From: CAVYXK01 sp963772445
GTDB taxonomy: Bacteria; Pseudomonadota; Alphaproteobacteria; Acetobacterales; Acetobacteraceae
Assembly: GCA_963772445.1 (NCBI GenBank)
Contig: CAVYXK010000017.1
Location: forward strand, 248,001 to 312,000
Length of the DNA: 64,000 nucleotides
Reading direction: 5' to 3'
In this document: positions 43,510 to 52,281 of the stretch, piece by piece
Layout of the letters: the number at the start of each line of letters is the position of its first letter
Position numbering within the stretch: the first letter of the stretch is position 1
Made by a program: the position numbers and the translations under genes
Notes under the pieces: model-generated
Seen by the model: only the letters and a program-made list of their open reading frames with translations
Told to the model about the DNA's origin: nothing
The model's database searches: none

Positions 43510-44274
43510 ATGTTCAATTCACCCGAGACACGGTTCATTTGCCTGCTTGATCTGCCGATGACGCCACGACCAGCGCTGAGAGACGCGGCTGGAACACTGC
43601 CGATGCGTGCCGTCCGGTACTGCGAAGCAGTGACGGCGGCCTGCGGGTTCGGTTGGTGGCTCTATCCGCCGATCGATGCGCTGCTGGTTTGGGATGGGCG
43701 ATCGGTATCCTGTTCGTTCGACGGCAGAACTTGGGAGCCAATCGACGACATGGTGCCATTCCCAGGCCTGAGCGAGCGCTTGGCCCGGCGTGCGCCGCCG
43801 GAAATCGGGCCACTGGCGCCAACGCTGTTCCAGTGTCCGCCGGAGGGCGGCGGCAATATCCAGGTAAATCTGGGTGTGATCGCCCGGACCGCGCCTGGCT
43901 GGTCGCTGTTGCTGCGCCGGCCGGCGAACCTGCACATCCACCCCGGCTTCGATCATTTCGAAGGCATCATAGAAACCGATCGGTGGTGCGCGCCGCTCTT
44001 TATAAACCTGCGGCTCACACGCACACATACTCCTATCCGACTGAATGCAATGTTCCCGCTGGTGCAGGCGCAACCAATTCCGCAGGCTGTCTATGACAGC
44101 GAGGTGACCAAAGCTATAAGAGTTGAGGGAATCGACGACATGACCCCGGCGGATTGGAGTGCCTGGTATCGGACATTTGTCGAGCCCGACAACCGGCCGG
44201 AGCGGGTCTCTGGCGAGTATGCTGTGGCGTGTCGCAAGCGACGGCACAACGGGTGCCTGATGGGAACGATATGA
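43510..44274 (+). CDS. DUF6065-like protein
   Basis: 254 residues from ATG 43510, just 17 bases behind the terminator's T-run, with CGGAG as a weak ribosome site. The sequence MRAVRYCEAVTAACGFGWWL, IARTAPGWSLLLRRPANLHI and IIETDRWCAPLFINLRLTRT matches my memory of the DUF6065 family, soluble proteins of unknown function often near phage or polysaccharide genes. Having no room for an own promoter after the terminator, it depends on read-through or on a promoter inside the leader region. Confidence 0.6.
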   Translation: MFNSPETRFICLLDLPMTPRPALRDAAGTLPMRAVRYCEAVTAACGFGWWLYPPIDALLVWDGRSVSCSFDGRTWEPIDDMVPFPGLSERLARRAPPEIGPLAPTLFQCPPEGGGNIQVNLGVIARTAPGWSLLLRRPANLHIHPGFDHFEGIIETDRWCAPLFINLRLTRTHTPIRLNAMFPLVQAQPIPQAVYDSEVTKAIRVEGIDDMTPADWSAWYRTFVEPDNRPERVSGEYAVACRKRRHNGCLMGTI

Positions 44275-44439
44275 TATTGGTATTGCGTTACGCTCACTGA
44301 GCTGCCACGAATGTTCGACTCTCGGTTTATGATGCGTCCGAATGTTACTTAGGGGGTGAAGATGTCGTGTGCGGCAGTAGGACCAAGCCCTTAATGTCGA
44401 TTCCGACAACAAGCATGCAGTAACAGGCTTGATCAACAG

Positions 44440-44922
44440 ATCGGCGGCAGTATCAGTGTGAAAGCCATTACCGGCTAGGGTAGGTCGCACTACCCCAGTG
44501 CGGATGACAAAATCGGCGAACAGCTCTCCCTTGTCGCGGCCGGCGGCGTACTCGTGGAACAGCGGCGCAAGCGCAGCAACAATCCCAGCGTGGTCGAGGT
44601 CCCTAACCTGAAGGTACAACTTGGATAGCCGCGTGCCGTCGAATGCGCCGCCGAGATAGGGGTTGTAGGTGCCCGGTCCGGTGCCCACGAGGCCGATCTC
44701 CGCGAGATAGGACCGTGCGCAGCCGTTCGGGCAGCCGGTCATGCGGACTATGATCTCGTCGGCACCGAGGCCGGCGAACTCGATTTCCAATTCTATTGCC
44801 GTTGTCAGTTGCGGCAGATAGCGCTCGCTCTCGGCCAGCGCACGCAACTCGGCCTGATTCGGTGGGTCCATGCATATCGATCCCAGTGTCAGGCGCTCCG
44901 GTGCGAGTGCCATGGAGATCAT
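44440..44922 (-). pseudogene. cysI: C-terminal fragment of sulfite reductase hemoprotein
   Basis: On the minus strand the frame reads ALAESERYLPQLTTAIELEI, then VRMTGCPNGCARSYLAEIGL (the siroheme and 4Fe-4S cysteine motif), then LGGAFDGTRLSKLY and ELFADFVIRTGVV. This is the last roughly 150 residues of the NADPH-sulfite or ferredoxin-sulfite reductase beta chain; the other two thirds are missing. After about 44460 the frame runs on through unrelated sequence antisense to the DUF6065-like gene. It is a remnant and cannot be active. Confidence 0.78.
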
Positions 44923-45175
44923 CGGCTTTGCCGACGCGACGGCGGGGGAAAGGCTGGTCAGATCAGCACGTTCGAGCCCGGCTACAACTCCTCTAAACAG
45001 ATACAGAGCAGAATATCTTTCAGATTGGCAGCAGGCGGCTCACCAAAGGAAGATGTTCCTCCTGTGTGAGCGAAAGGAGTTTAACCCGAATTTCGCAACT
45101 CGCGGGGCGGCGAAATGCTAAGTGACTGATTTCATTCAGGTGCGCTAGCCAAGGTCGGCACCACAGATCGGTCCG

Positions 45176-46327
45176 TCACGCCGATCTGGGAATCTCGGTG
45201 GCGGTAATTCTGGGGGGCGGCTGGGCGGGGAGGTGCATCTTCAACTGCTGGAGCAGGACGGATTGATCGGCTTCGGGTTCGCTGTAGCGTGACAGCACGA
45301 CAGTACGGCCATCTGTCGTCGGCAGATGGACATCGACCATCTGAATCGCCGCCATCTTCTCCAACATCGATCGCGGGGTCAGCCCCGCCGCCAGCGATCG
45401 CAAGCGCTGCTTCAGCGTGACCTGTAGGCAGTAGGCCATGAAGGCGACAAAGATATGCGCCTCGATGCGCGCATCGGTTTGATGGTAAACCGGGCGGATC
45501 GCCAGGTCGCTCTTGAGCTCCTTGAACGCCTGTTCCACCTCGACCAGTAGCAAATAGAACGTCCAGAGCTGGCCGGCATCGGTCCCCGTCATGTTCGAGC
45601 GCAGCAGATAGCTGCCTTCCCGGCGTCGCGCTTCGCGCAATCTCTGCCAATTCAGGCGAAAGCTGAAGCTCTCCGGCGTGACCGGCTGGTCTTTCCTCGG
45701 CAGTTGGATGTCGATGATCCGGTAGATCGCCGGCCCGGCCTCTTTCTTGGCGGCTCCGAGCTTGATCAGCAACTGGTCGCGCGTGAGTTTCTGTTGGCGC
45801 AGCTCATGCAGGCGCTTCACCAGCTTTTTCAGCCGCCGGCGCCGCATCGCCTGCTCCTTGTCGCGCCGTGCGTCGCTGCGAGCGAGCACGTAAAGCTCGC
45901 CGTCCTGTTCAACCAGCTTCACCTGCAGCGTCTCGCGCACCTCAGTCCACGGCTTGTCCAGGAACTGCCGCTCCATCTGACTGAGCCGTCCACGCGGAGT
46001 GCCGACCAGATAACACATCGGCGTCGTAGATTGCCGCATCTCTGACAGCACCGCTTCCGTGGGGATGCCGCGATCCATCACCCAGGTGCGCCTGAGCTTG
46101 CCATACTGCGTCTCGATCTGCCGGATGAAGTCGCGCAGCGTCGTCTTGTCCGCGGTGTTGCCGGGCATCACTTCATAGGCCAGGGGAAAGCCCTCAGGCG
46201 TCACCACCAAGGCGATCACCACCTGCACGCAATCGGACCGCTTGTCCCGGCTGTAGCCGAAGCGCCGTTTGCTGTTCTCCGGTGGATCGCACTCGAAGTA
46301 AGTGCTGGTGAGGTCATACAAGAGAAC
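45176..46327 (-). pseudogene. IS1634-family transposase, N-terminus cut off
   Basis: From LLYDLTSTYFECDPP onward the protein matches the catalytic half of IS1634-type transposases: RDKRSDCVQVVIALVVTPEG, YEVMPGNTADKTTLRDFIRQ, RRTWVMDRGIPTEAVLSEMR and the C-terminal VEQAFKELKSDLAIRPVYHQ. Roughly the first 150 or more residues are missing where the IS3-type element begins (near 46328). About 380 residues are left. Inactive. Confidence 0.8.
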
Positions 46328-46543
46328 TGGACCTGCCCCGGTTTGGTGGACAGGTGAGTGTTTGGGTTTATGACACCTGATGGGACGGCATTTTGTCCTC
46401 CTGTTTGCAACCATTCTTTAGTTTCCGGGGGCCCCTGGCGGAGCCATTCCCTGCCTCCCGGCTGGTACCGGGTGGGGATGGCCGCGCGCAACGGCGGTCA
46501 AGGATCGCCGCAGGCGACCGCCGAAGGCGGCGCGCAGCGTCCT

Positions 46544-48432
46544 GTGTGCCGGGCATGCCCGGCAGCCTGGGGGTGAAAGTCCCCTGTGCAACCTGATGGA
46601 GGTGAAGCACGAGCGAAGCGCAAGGGCGGAACCGCGAGGGACCGTCTGAAGGAAGCGTCGAGCGAAATCGCGTCCCGACGAACAGAAACCAGATATGAGG
46701 CAGCCATGATCGGACGAGCAAGCAGGACAGAGCGAAGTCCATATCCATCAAGGATCACGGCTGTAAATCTGGCGGGAGTGCGAGGAAGGCTGTCGGACTT
46801 ACCCCGGGAGATCTGTCGCGTGTCCCGTCCGGGACTGGGGTGGTCGCAAGATCACCCGAGCGCGCGGCAGAAGTCAGCAGAGGGCGTAGTAGGCCAGACC
46901 ATCGGCCGAAGGCCCGAACGGTCCCCGCAAGGGGTTGAAGGAGAGGGCGAGTAGCTTGGGCGTCTCATGGTCCCAGTAGCGGCCGCGAAGCCACGGCGAG
47001 TGGCGCTTCCTTCTGCCGGTCGAGGTGAAGCCTCAGGGCGGCCGAGGGCAAGCTGGCCGAAGCGACCACGGCGGCGTCCGAACCCGAAAGTCCGGTCATG
47101 ACCAGTACCCTGATGGAGGCAATCTGTGACCCGGACAACATAGCGTCAGCCGTGCGTGCGGTGATGCGCAACAAGGGTGCGCCCGGCGTCGACGGGATCA
47201 CCGTCCGACACCTGCCGGGCGTCCTGGAAGCGCACTGGCCGGAGATCGAAAATCAACTGCTTCAGGGGCGCTACCAGCCGCAACCGGTACGTCGGGTGCA
47301 AATCCCGAAGCCGGCCGGAGGGACGCGCGACCTCGGCATTCCAACCGCGATTGACCGCGTGATCCAGCAGGCGGTGCTGCAGCGGCTGCAGCCGCTGTGG
47401 GACCCGACATTCAGCGAGCATAGCTACGGCTTCCGGCCGGGCCGCTCGGCCCACCAAGCGGTGACACAGGCGCAAGCCTATGTCAGCGAAGGCTATCAGT
47501 TTGTCGTTGATCTTGACCTGGCGAAGTTCTTCGACCGAGTCAATCACGACCGGCTAATGGCTGCGGTGGCCGCGCGCGTGTCCGACCGGCGGGTGCTTCG
47601 GCTCATCCGGAGCTTTCTGACCGCCGGTGTGCTTCATGGCGGGCTATTCGAAGCGAGTCACGAGGGCACCCCGCAAGGTGGCCCGCTCTCGCCCTTGCTC
47701 TCGAATCTCGTGCTGGATGAACTGGATCGCGAACTCGAGCGCCGCGGCCATCGCTTCGTGCGCTACGCAGATGACTGCAATATCTACGTGCGCAGCGAGA
47801 CGGCTGGCCGGCGAGTGATGGCGAGCATCACCCGCTTCATCGAACGGCGTCTCAAGCTTCAGGTCAATGCGGAGAAGAGTGCCGTGGCTCATCCATGGCA
47901 ACGCTCCTTCCTCGGCTTTACGCTGACGGAGGAGAGCACGCCACGCCGACGCATCGCCGACAAGGCCGTCGTCCGGTTCAAAGACCGGGTGCGGAATTTG
48001 ACGGGACGCAACCGCGGGGTGAGCCTGTCGCGGATGATCGCCGACCTGAACCCGCTGCTGCGGGGATGGGCCGGCTATTTCGGCTTCAGCCAAGGACGTG
48101 AATTGTCCTCACTGGACGGTTGGGTCCGGCGGCGCCTCCGTTGCGCCGCCTGGATTTAATGGAAGACCAGACCACGGCGCCTCGATGAACTGCGCCGCCT
48201 CGGCGTCTCCCGGCGGACGGCCTTCGCGGCCGTCATGAGCCCGCGGGGGCCGTGGCGCGTCAGCACGAGCGAGGCGCTACATCTCGGCTTCTCGAAGGCG
48301 CGCTTCCGCGGTCTCGGACTGGCCTCCATGGAGAGCGCTGGCCGGACCTAATCCGCCGAACCGCCGTGGTACGGACCCGTATGCCCGGTGGTGTGGGAGG
48401 GGCGGCATCGCGAGATGCCCCCCTATCCCGAT
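46544..48432 (+). mobile_element. Group IIC intron, copy 1 (1889 bp)
   Basis: 5' end GTGTGCCGGGCATGCCCGGC at 46544 and 3' end CTATCCCGAT at 48432; exon repair rebuilds the IS3 transposase at CGTCCT/TGACCGCC. The 5' exon carries a hairpin CCGCC-GAA-GGCGG at 46518-46530, 13 bases before the insertion point, as expected for group IIC introns that home next to stem-loops. The domain V region follows the protein gene (about 48355-48395). A second copy of the same length is at 52282-54170; I noticed one base difference (T47178 against C52916). Confidence 0.88.
47098..48351 (+). pseudogene. Group IIC intron reverse transcriptase-maturase with nonsense codon
   Basis: Starts MTSTLMEAICDPDNIASAVR; the reverse transcriptase domain contains NKGAPGVDGITV, VQIPKPAGGTRDLGIPTAID, SYGFRPGRSAHQAVTQAQAY, GTPQGGPLSPLLSNLVLDEL and the catalytic RYADDCNIYVRS. 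At 48157-48159 a TAA stands where the GsI-IIC type proteins have Gln (context W-I-stop-W-K-T). The frame is open beyond it to 48351 and encodes the rest of the maturase/DNA-binding end (RRLGVSRRTAFAAVMSPRGP). Without the stop the protein would have 417 residues. The core RT may still fold. Confidence 0.85.
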
Positions 48433-48966
48433 TGACCGCCGCGAGCACGGCGGCAGGCTGGTCATCGTCGGGAACGACGATCATTGCATAATGCCGTCGT
48501 TCGTAGTCGATCGGTGAAAGATACTCGATCGAGGAGTGACGACGACGCGGATTGTAGAAGCCTTCGATGAAGGCGAACACCGCGCGGCGAGCTTCGGCCT
48601 GAGTTTTGAAGCGACAGCGGGCGAGAAGCTCGCATTCGAGGGTGGCGAAGAAGCTCTCGCACATGGCGTTGTCGTAGGCGTCTCCAACCGAGCCCATCGA
48701 GGGACGCACGCCGGCCTCGCGGCAACGATGGCCGAACTCGATCGAGGTGTATTGCGAACCCTGATCGGAGTGATGGATCACGCCTCTGGGTCGTCGCGTC
48801 ACCAGCGCCATGTTCAGAGCGTCAAGCACCAATTGCCTGGCGAGCGTGGTGGCCATCGACCAGCCGACTACGCGGCGGCTGAAGGCGTCGAGCACCACGG
48901 CGAGATAGAGAAAGCCCGCCCAGGTCGGGATGTAGGTGATGTCAGCGACCCACAGCCGATCCGGCG

Positions 48967-49019
48967 CTTCCGCCGTGAAGTTGCGCTCGACCTAGTCGAG
49001 CGCAACTTCACGGCGGAAG
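48967..49019. repeat. 25-bp palindrome joining two inverted IS3 fragments
   Basis: Arms 48967-48991 and 48995-49019 are perfect inverted copies separated by CTA. They are the same piece of OrfB facing outward on both sides, so this is the junction between copy A (minus) and copy B (plus). No transposon end lies here, so it arose by recombination or replication template switch and not by insertion. Confidence 0.9.
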
Positions 49020-49549
49020 GCTGTGGGTCGCTGACATCAGTGTGCCGCAGCAAGCGGCGTGAGAGATGGGGGGCGGCCCCCCGCAACCGGCTTGCGGGAG
49101 CAGGTTGCAAACCGCCGTGAGCGGCGCGGGTCAAAAGCCCGGGTCGTGAGCGTCACGGAAAAGGCGCCGCGAGGCGTCAGGTGGGAGACAGGAAGGCGAA
49201 CACCAGTGAACTGCCGTTCAAGTGTCGAAAGTACTCAAATGACGTCGAAACCGGCGAGTGATGTTGCGCCGGGATCAGTCCGGACGGTGCCTGCTGACGG
49301 GCCGGACGGCGTCCGGCATAGAGGCAGCGCGATCCTGTTTCAGGCTCTCACGTTGAACTGCGGGAACCTTCGGCGGCGATGCCAAGCGAAAGGCGCAAGC
49401 CCGAAAGGCGAGGCCGATAATAGTGACGCGCCGCCAAGGGACGGAGCCGCTCGTAGTAGCGTTGAGACCGCCGTAATGGCGGGGGAGCGAAGGGGCGGCG
49501 TCATCCGGCAGGCATGGGGGATCAACCGGGCGACCGGGAGGAGTCCCGC

Positions 49550-50784
49550 ATGACCTGCAAGCCCTATGACATTCCCAAGACCTTGATATGGGAGGCATGG
49601 TTACATGTAAAAGCCAACCAAGGTGCTGCGGGGATCGACGCCGAGACGATCGAGCAGTTTGAGGAGAGGCTGGGCGACAACCTATACAAACTTTGGAATC
49701 GGATGAACGCCGGCAGCTACTTTCCGCCGCCGGTGAAGGCCGTGCCGATCCCGAAGAAGTCAGGAGGCGTCCGGATTCTGGGCATCCCGACGGTGGCCGA
49801 CAGGATCGCGCAGACGGCGGTGAAGATGCGGCTGGAGCCGCGGCTCGATCCGATCTTCTGCGAGGATTCCTACGGGTATCGTCCGGGAAAGTCGGCGCTG
49901 GAGGCAATCGCTGTCACCAGACGCCGCTGCTGGGACTACGACTGGGTTGTAGAGTTTGACATCCGGGGGCTGTTCGACAATCTCGACCATGACCTCTTGA
50001 TGAGGGCTCTGCGCAAGCACTGTCAGGAGCCCTGGATCCTGCTCTATGTGGAACGCTGGCTGAAAGCGCCAATGCAAACCACGGATGGGCAGATCCTGGA
50101 ACGCGACAGAGGCACGCCGCAAGGGGGTGTCGTGTCACCGATCCTGGCCAATCTGTTCCTGCACTATGCGTTTGATCTGTGGGTGACACGACATCTGCCC
50201 GGCGTCCGGTTTGCCCGGTATCTGACGATGCGGTGCTTCACTGCAAGAGCAAATGGCAGGCGGAGTATGTGCTTGATCGCATCCGGGAACGGTTCCAGGC
50301 CTGCAAGCTCGAACTGCATCCGGGCAAGACACGGATCGTGTATTGCAAGGACATCAATCGGACCGGGGATCACCCCGTCGTCCAGTTCACGTTTCTCGGC
50401 TATACGTTCCGGCCCCGCAAGGCGCTGGATAAGTATGGCCGGGTTTACGTGAACTTTTCCCCGGCGGTCAGCCGCGACGCCCTCAAGGCCATGCGGCAGA
50501 CTATCAGGGGATGGCACCTGCAACTGAAGAGCGACAAGAGCTTGGACGATCTATCGGCCATGTTCACTCCGGTCCTGAAAGGCTGGCAGCAATACTACGG
50601 CCGGTTCCACGGATCGGCGCTCAAGCCGGTGTGGCGGCACATGAACCTGTTCCTGATCCGGTGGCTGATGCGCAAGCACAAGAGGCTGGCAGGCCATAAA
50701 ACAAGGGCTGCCGAGATACTCAAGCGATTTGCGCAAGGTCGGCCGGGTGCTTTCATTCACTGGTCGATGGGTTATCTGTCGTAG
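49550..50784 (+). pseudogene. Group II intron reverse transcriptase, frame broken at the YADD motif
   Basis: Starts MTCKPYDIPKTLIWEAWLHV. The reverse transcriptase blocks are clear: NQGAAGIDAETIEQFEERLG, VPIPKKSGGVRILGIPTVAD, GYRPGKSALEAIAVTRRRCW, EFDIRGLFDNLDHDLLMRAL and GTPQGGVVSPILANLFLHYA. At RFARY the frame is lost: TATCTGACGATG should be TATGCTGACGATG, so one G is missing exactly in YADD (50220-50230). The other frame continues as DDAVLHCKSKWQAEYVLDRI and ends HWSMGYLS at 50784. The active site is thus destroyed. Confidence 0.85.
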
Positions 50785-50829
50785 GCTGGATGATGGGAGC
50801 CGGATGAGCCGAGAGGTTCACGTCCGGTT

Positions 50830-51693
50830 GTGTGTCCAGAAAAGGCTGGCATGTTCAGCAGGAGACAGACCTGCCGGGGTAGAAGTCAGAGCCCCGTAGT
50901 TTGGATAGCGGAGGGGAGGGAAACCGAACCTTCGAAGCCTATCGACAAGATCTCCCATGGGGAGGTCACGAGTCACCGGGCCGTAACAAAAGTGAACGCA
51001 TTGTGGCCTCGAAAGTGAATAGCCCCGAGGGCCGAGCCCGCAACCGTAGGGCGAAGGCAGCATGACCAGCCGAATACTGACCGACACGACTGGTCACCTC
51101 GGCGGGGTGGAAGCGACAGCACGGTGACAAGGGCGTGCCAAGCAACTGGAGAAACCCTCCTCGTCCCAGCGAGAAATCGCCGGAGCAAGGTAGGTCGTAT
51201 AACCGGCGAAACCGGGAAATCGGCCGAAGACGAGAGGGTGGCGGCTGGGTCCGTAGTAGCGATGAAACGGAGTAATGTCCGTGGAGCAAAGGGGCCCTGC
51301 CATTTGCAAAGTCTCCGACGTAAGGAAGGCAAGGACGAGATGATAAAGGCGTCCATCGATGTGCAGGACCTGAGGCGGAGAATATACGTCAAGGTGAAGG
51401 CTGAACCGTCCTGGCGTTTCGGGAGAAGGCGCCATCTGGCGCATGCTCAGAAACGAAAGGGCTTCGGTTGGGAGCGGCGGAGTAGGCTCACTCGGGGCTG
51501 GTTAACGGCTATCGGGTGAAACACGGCAGGCCGAAAGTCGCCCCAGCAGGATAGGTCCCATAAGCCTTGGCATGAAGCAAATGGGGGCGCGCAGTGCGGG
51601 AAATCTGCACGCTGCGTGCGACGTGGAGGGGGCTGGAGACGTGGCACGGTCGAAATACGTGGGCCAAACCGGCGCGCCAGTCCTCGACCCTAC
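50830..51693 (+). mobile_element. Inner group II intron, 864 bp, inserted between domains V and VI
   Basis: Starts GTGTGTCCAGAAAAGGCTGG and ends ...CCTAC, fitting GUGYG...AY. The upstream core GTAGTAGCGATGAAACGGAG and TAATGTCCGTGGAGCAAAGG is the conserved stretch seen before the protein gene in group II introns. A domain V-like hairpin with GAAA loop lies near 51580-51612 (GGCGCGCAGTGCGG-GAAA-TCTGCACG). The protein gene is reduced to a remnant at 51340-51519. Its insertion point right after the outer domain V is unusual and would block outer splicing until the inner intron is removed. Confidence 0.7.
51340..51519 (+). pseudogene. Remnant of the inner intron's reverse transcriptase
   Basis: The frame begins MIKASIDVQDLRRRIYVKVK and AEPSWRF, the N-terminus of a common class of intron-encoded proteins, then jumps within a few codons to HLAHAQKRKGFGW, the usual C-terminus. 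All of the polymerase between is gone, an in-frame internal deletion. A neighbouring frame continues as LVNGYRVKHGRPKVAPAG, the true C-terminal end, showing one additional frame break. Confidence 0.7.
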
Positions 51694-52281
51694 CTGCGAG
51701 GGGCCGGAGGTGAGATTCCTCCGGCCTACTCACCCCTACATCCCGACCTGGGCGGGCTTTCTCTATCTCGCCGTGGTGCTCGACGCCTTCAGCTGCCGCG
51801 TAGTCGGCTGGTCGATGGCCACCACGCTCGCCAGGCAATTGGTGCTTGATGCTCTGAACATGGCGCTGGTGACGCGACGACCCAGAGGCGTGATCCATCA
51901 CTCCGATCAGGGTTCGCAATACACCTCGATCGAGTTCGGCCATCGTTGCCGCGAGGCCGGCGTGCGTCCCTCGATGGGCTCGGTTGGAGACGCCTACGAC
52001 AACGCCATGTGCGAGAGCTTCTTCGCCACCCTCGAATGCGAGCTTCTCGCCCGCTGTCGCTTCAAGACTCAGGCCGAAGCTCGCCGCGCGGTGTTCGCCT
52101 TCATCGAAGGCTTCTACAATCCGCGTCGTCGTCACTCCTCGATCGAGTATCTTTCACCGATCGACTACGAACGACGGCATTATGCAATGATCGTCGTTCC
52201 CGACGATGACCAGCCTGCCGCCGTGCTCGCGGCCGTCAAGGACGCTTCGCGCCGCCTTCGGCGGTCGCCTGCGGCGATCCT

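Larger units (their letters stand above)
46328..48991 (-). mobile_element. IS3-family element fragment, copy A, carrying group IIC intron 1
   Basis: The minus-strand transposase (OrfB) is read from 48991 to 48433 and, after the intron, from 46543 to about 46370. Catalytic residues are visible: WVADITYIPTWAGFLYLAVV (first Asp), VIHHSDQGSQYTSIEFGHRC (second Asp), NAMCESFFATLECELLARCR (Glu). OrfA and the start of OrfB are missing: the copy breaks at the palindrome 48967-49019. The outer end reads CCTGCCCCGGTTTGGTGGAC near 46328, typical of IS3-group ends. It inserted into the IS1634-type gene. Confidence 0.78.
49040..51734 (+). mobile_element. Group II intron hosting a nested intron (outer member of a twintron)
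   Basis: 5' end GTGTGCCGCAGCAAGCGGCG at 49040. The reverse transcriptase lies at 49550-50784. Domain V is GAGCCGGATGAGCC-GAGA-GGTTCACGTCCGG at 50797-50829 (34-nt hairpin with GAGA loop). The inner intron enters directly after GTCCGGTT (50830) and leaves at 51693; the outer sequence resumes CTGCGAGGGGCCGGAGG, a domain VI stem, ending CTACTCACC. Removing it restores ATCACCTACATCC, identical to copy A, so the exon junction is certain. The outer intron without its guest is 1831 bp. Confidence 0.82.
48995..52281 (+). mobile_element. IS3-family element fragment, copy B, split by introns
   Basis: Plus-strand copy: OrfB 5' piece 48995-49039, then a group II intron (49040-51734), then OrfB from 51735 (PTWAGFLYLAVVLDAFSCRV) through the Asp and Glu motifs to 52281, where the second group IIC intron enters. 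Compared with copy A it lacks ten bases (CGCCGGATCG) after GCGGAAG near 49019, a frame break, and has Cys for Arg in DAFSCRV. After the second intron only a few bases match IS3 before the sequence diverges. Inactive. Confidence 0.78.

Noticed and set aside
43519..44922. Single 467-residue minus-strand protein
   Set aside because: Only the first part is cysI; the remainder is antisense to the DUF6065-like gene and not protein-like.
46586..46954. 122-residue frame repeated at 52324-52692
   Set aside because: Both copies lie in the 5' ribozyme part of the group IIC introns; the duplication reflects the intron and not a conserved protein.
48536..49553. Plus-strand frames around the palindrome and the start of the outer intron
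   Set aside because: Antisense to IS3 OrfB or in intron RNA; no support as genes.
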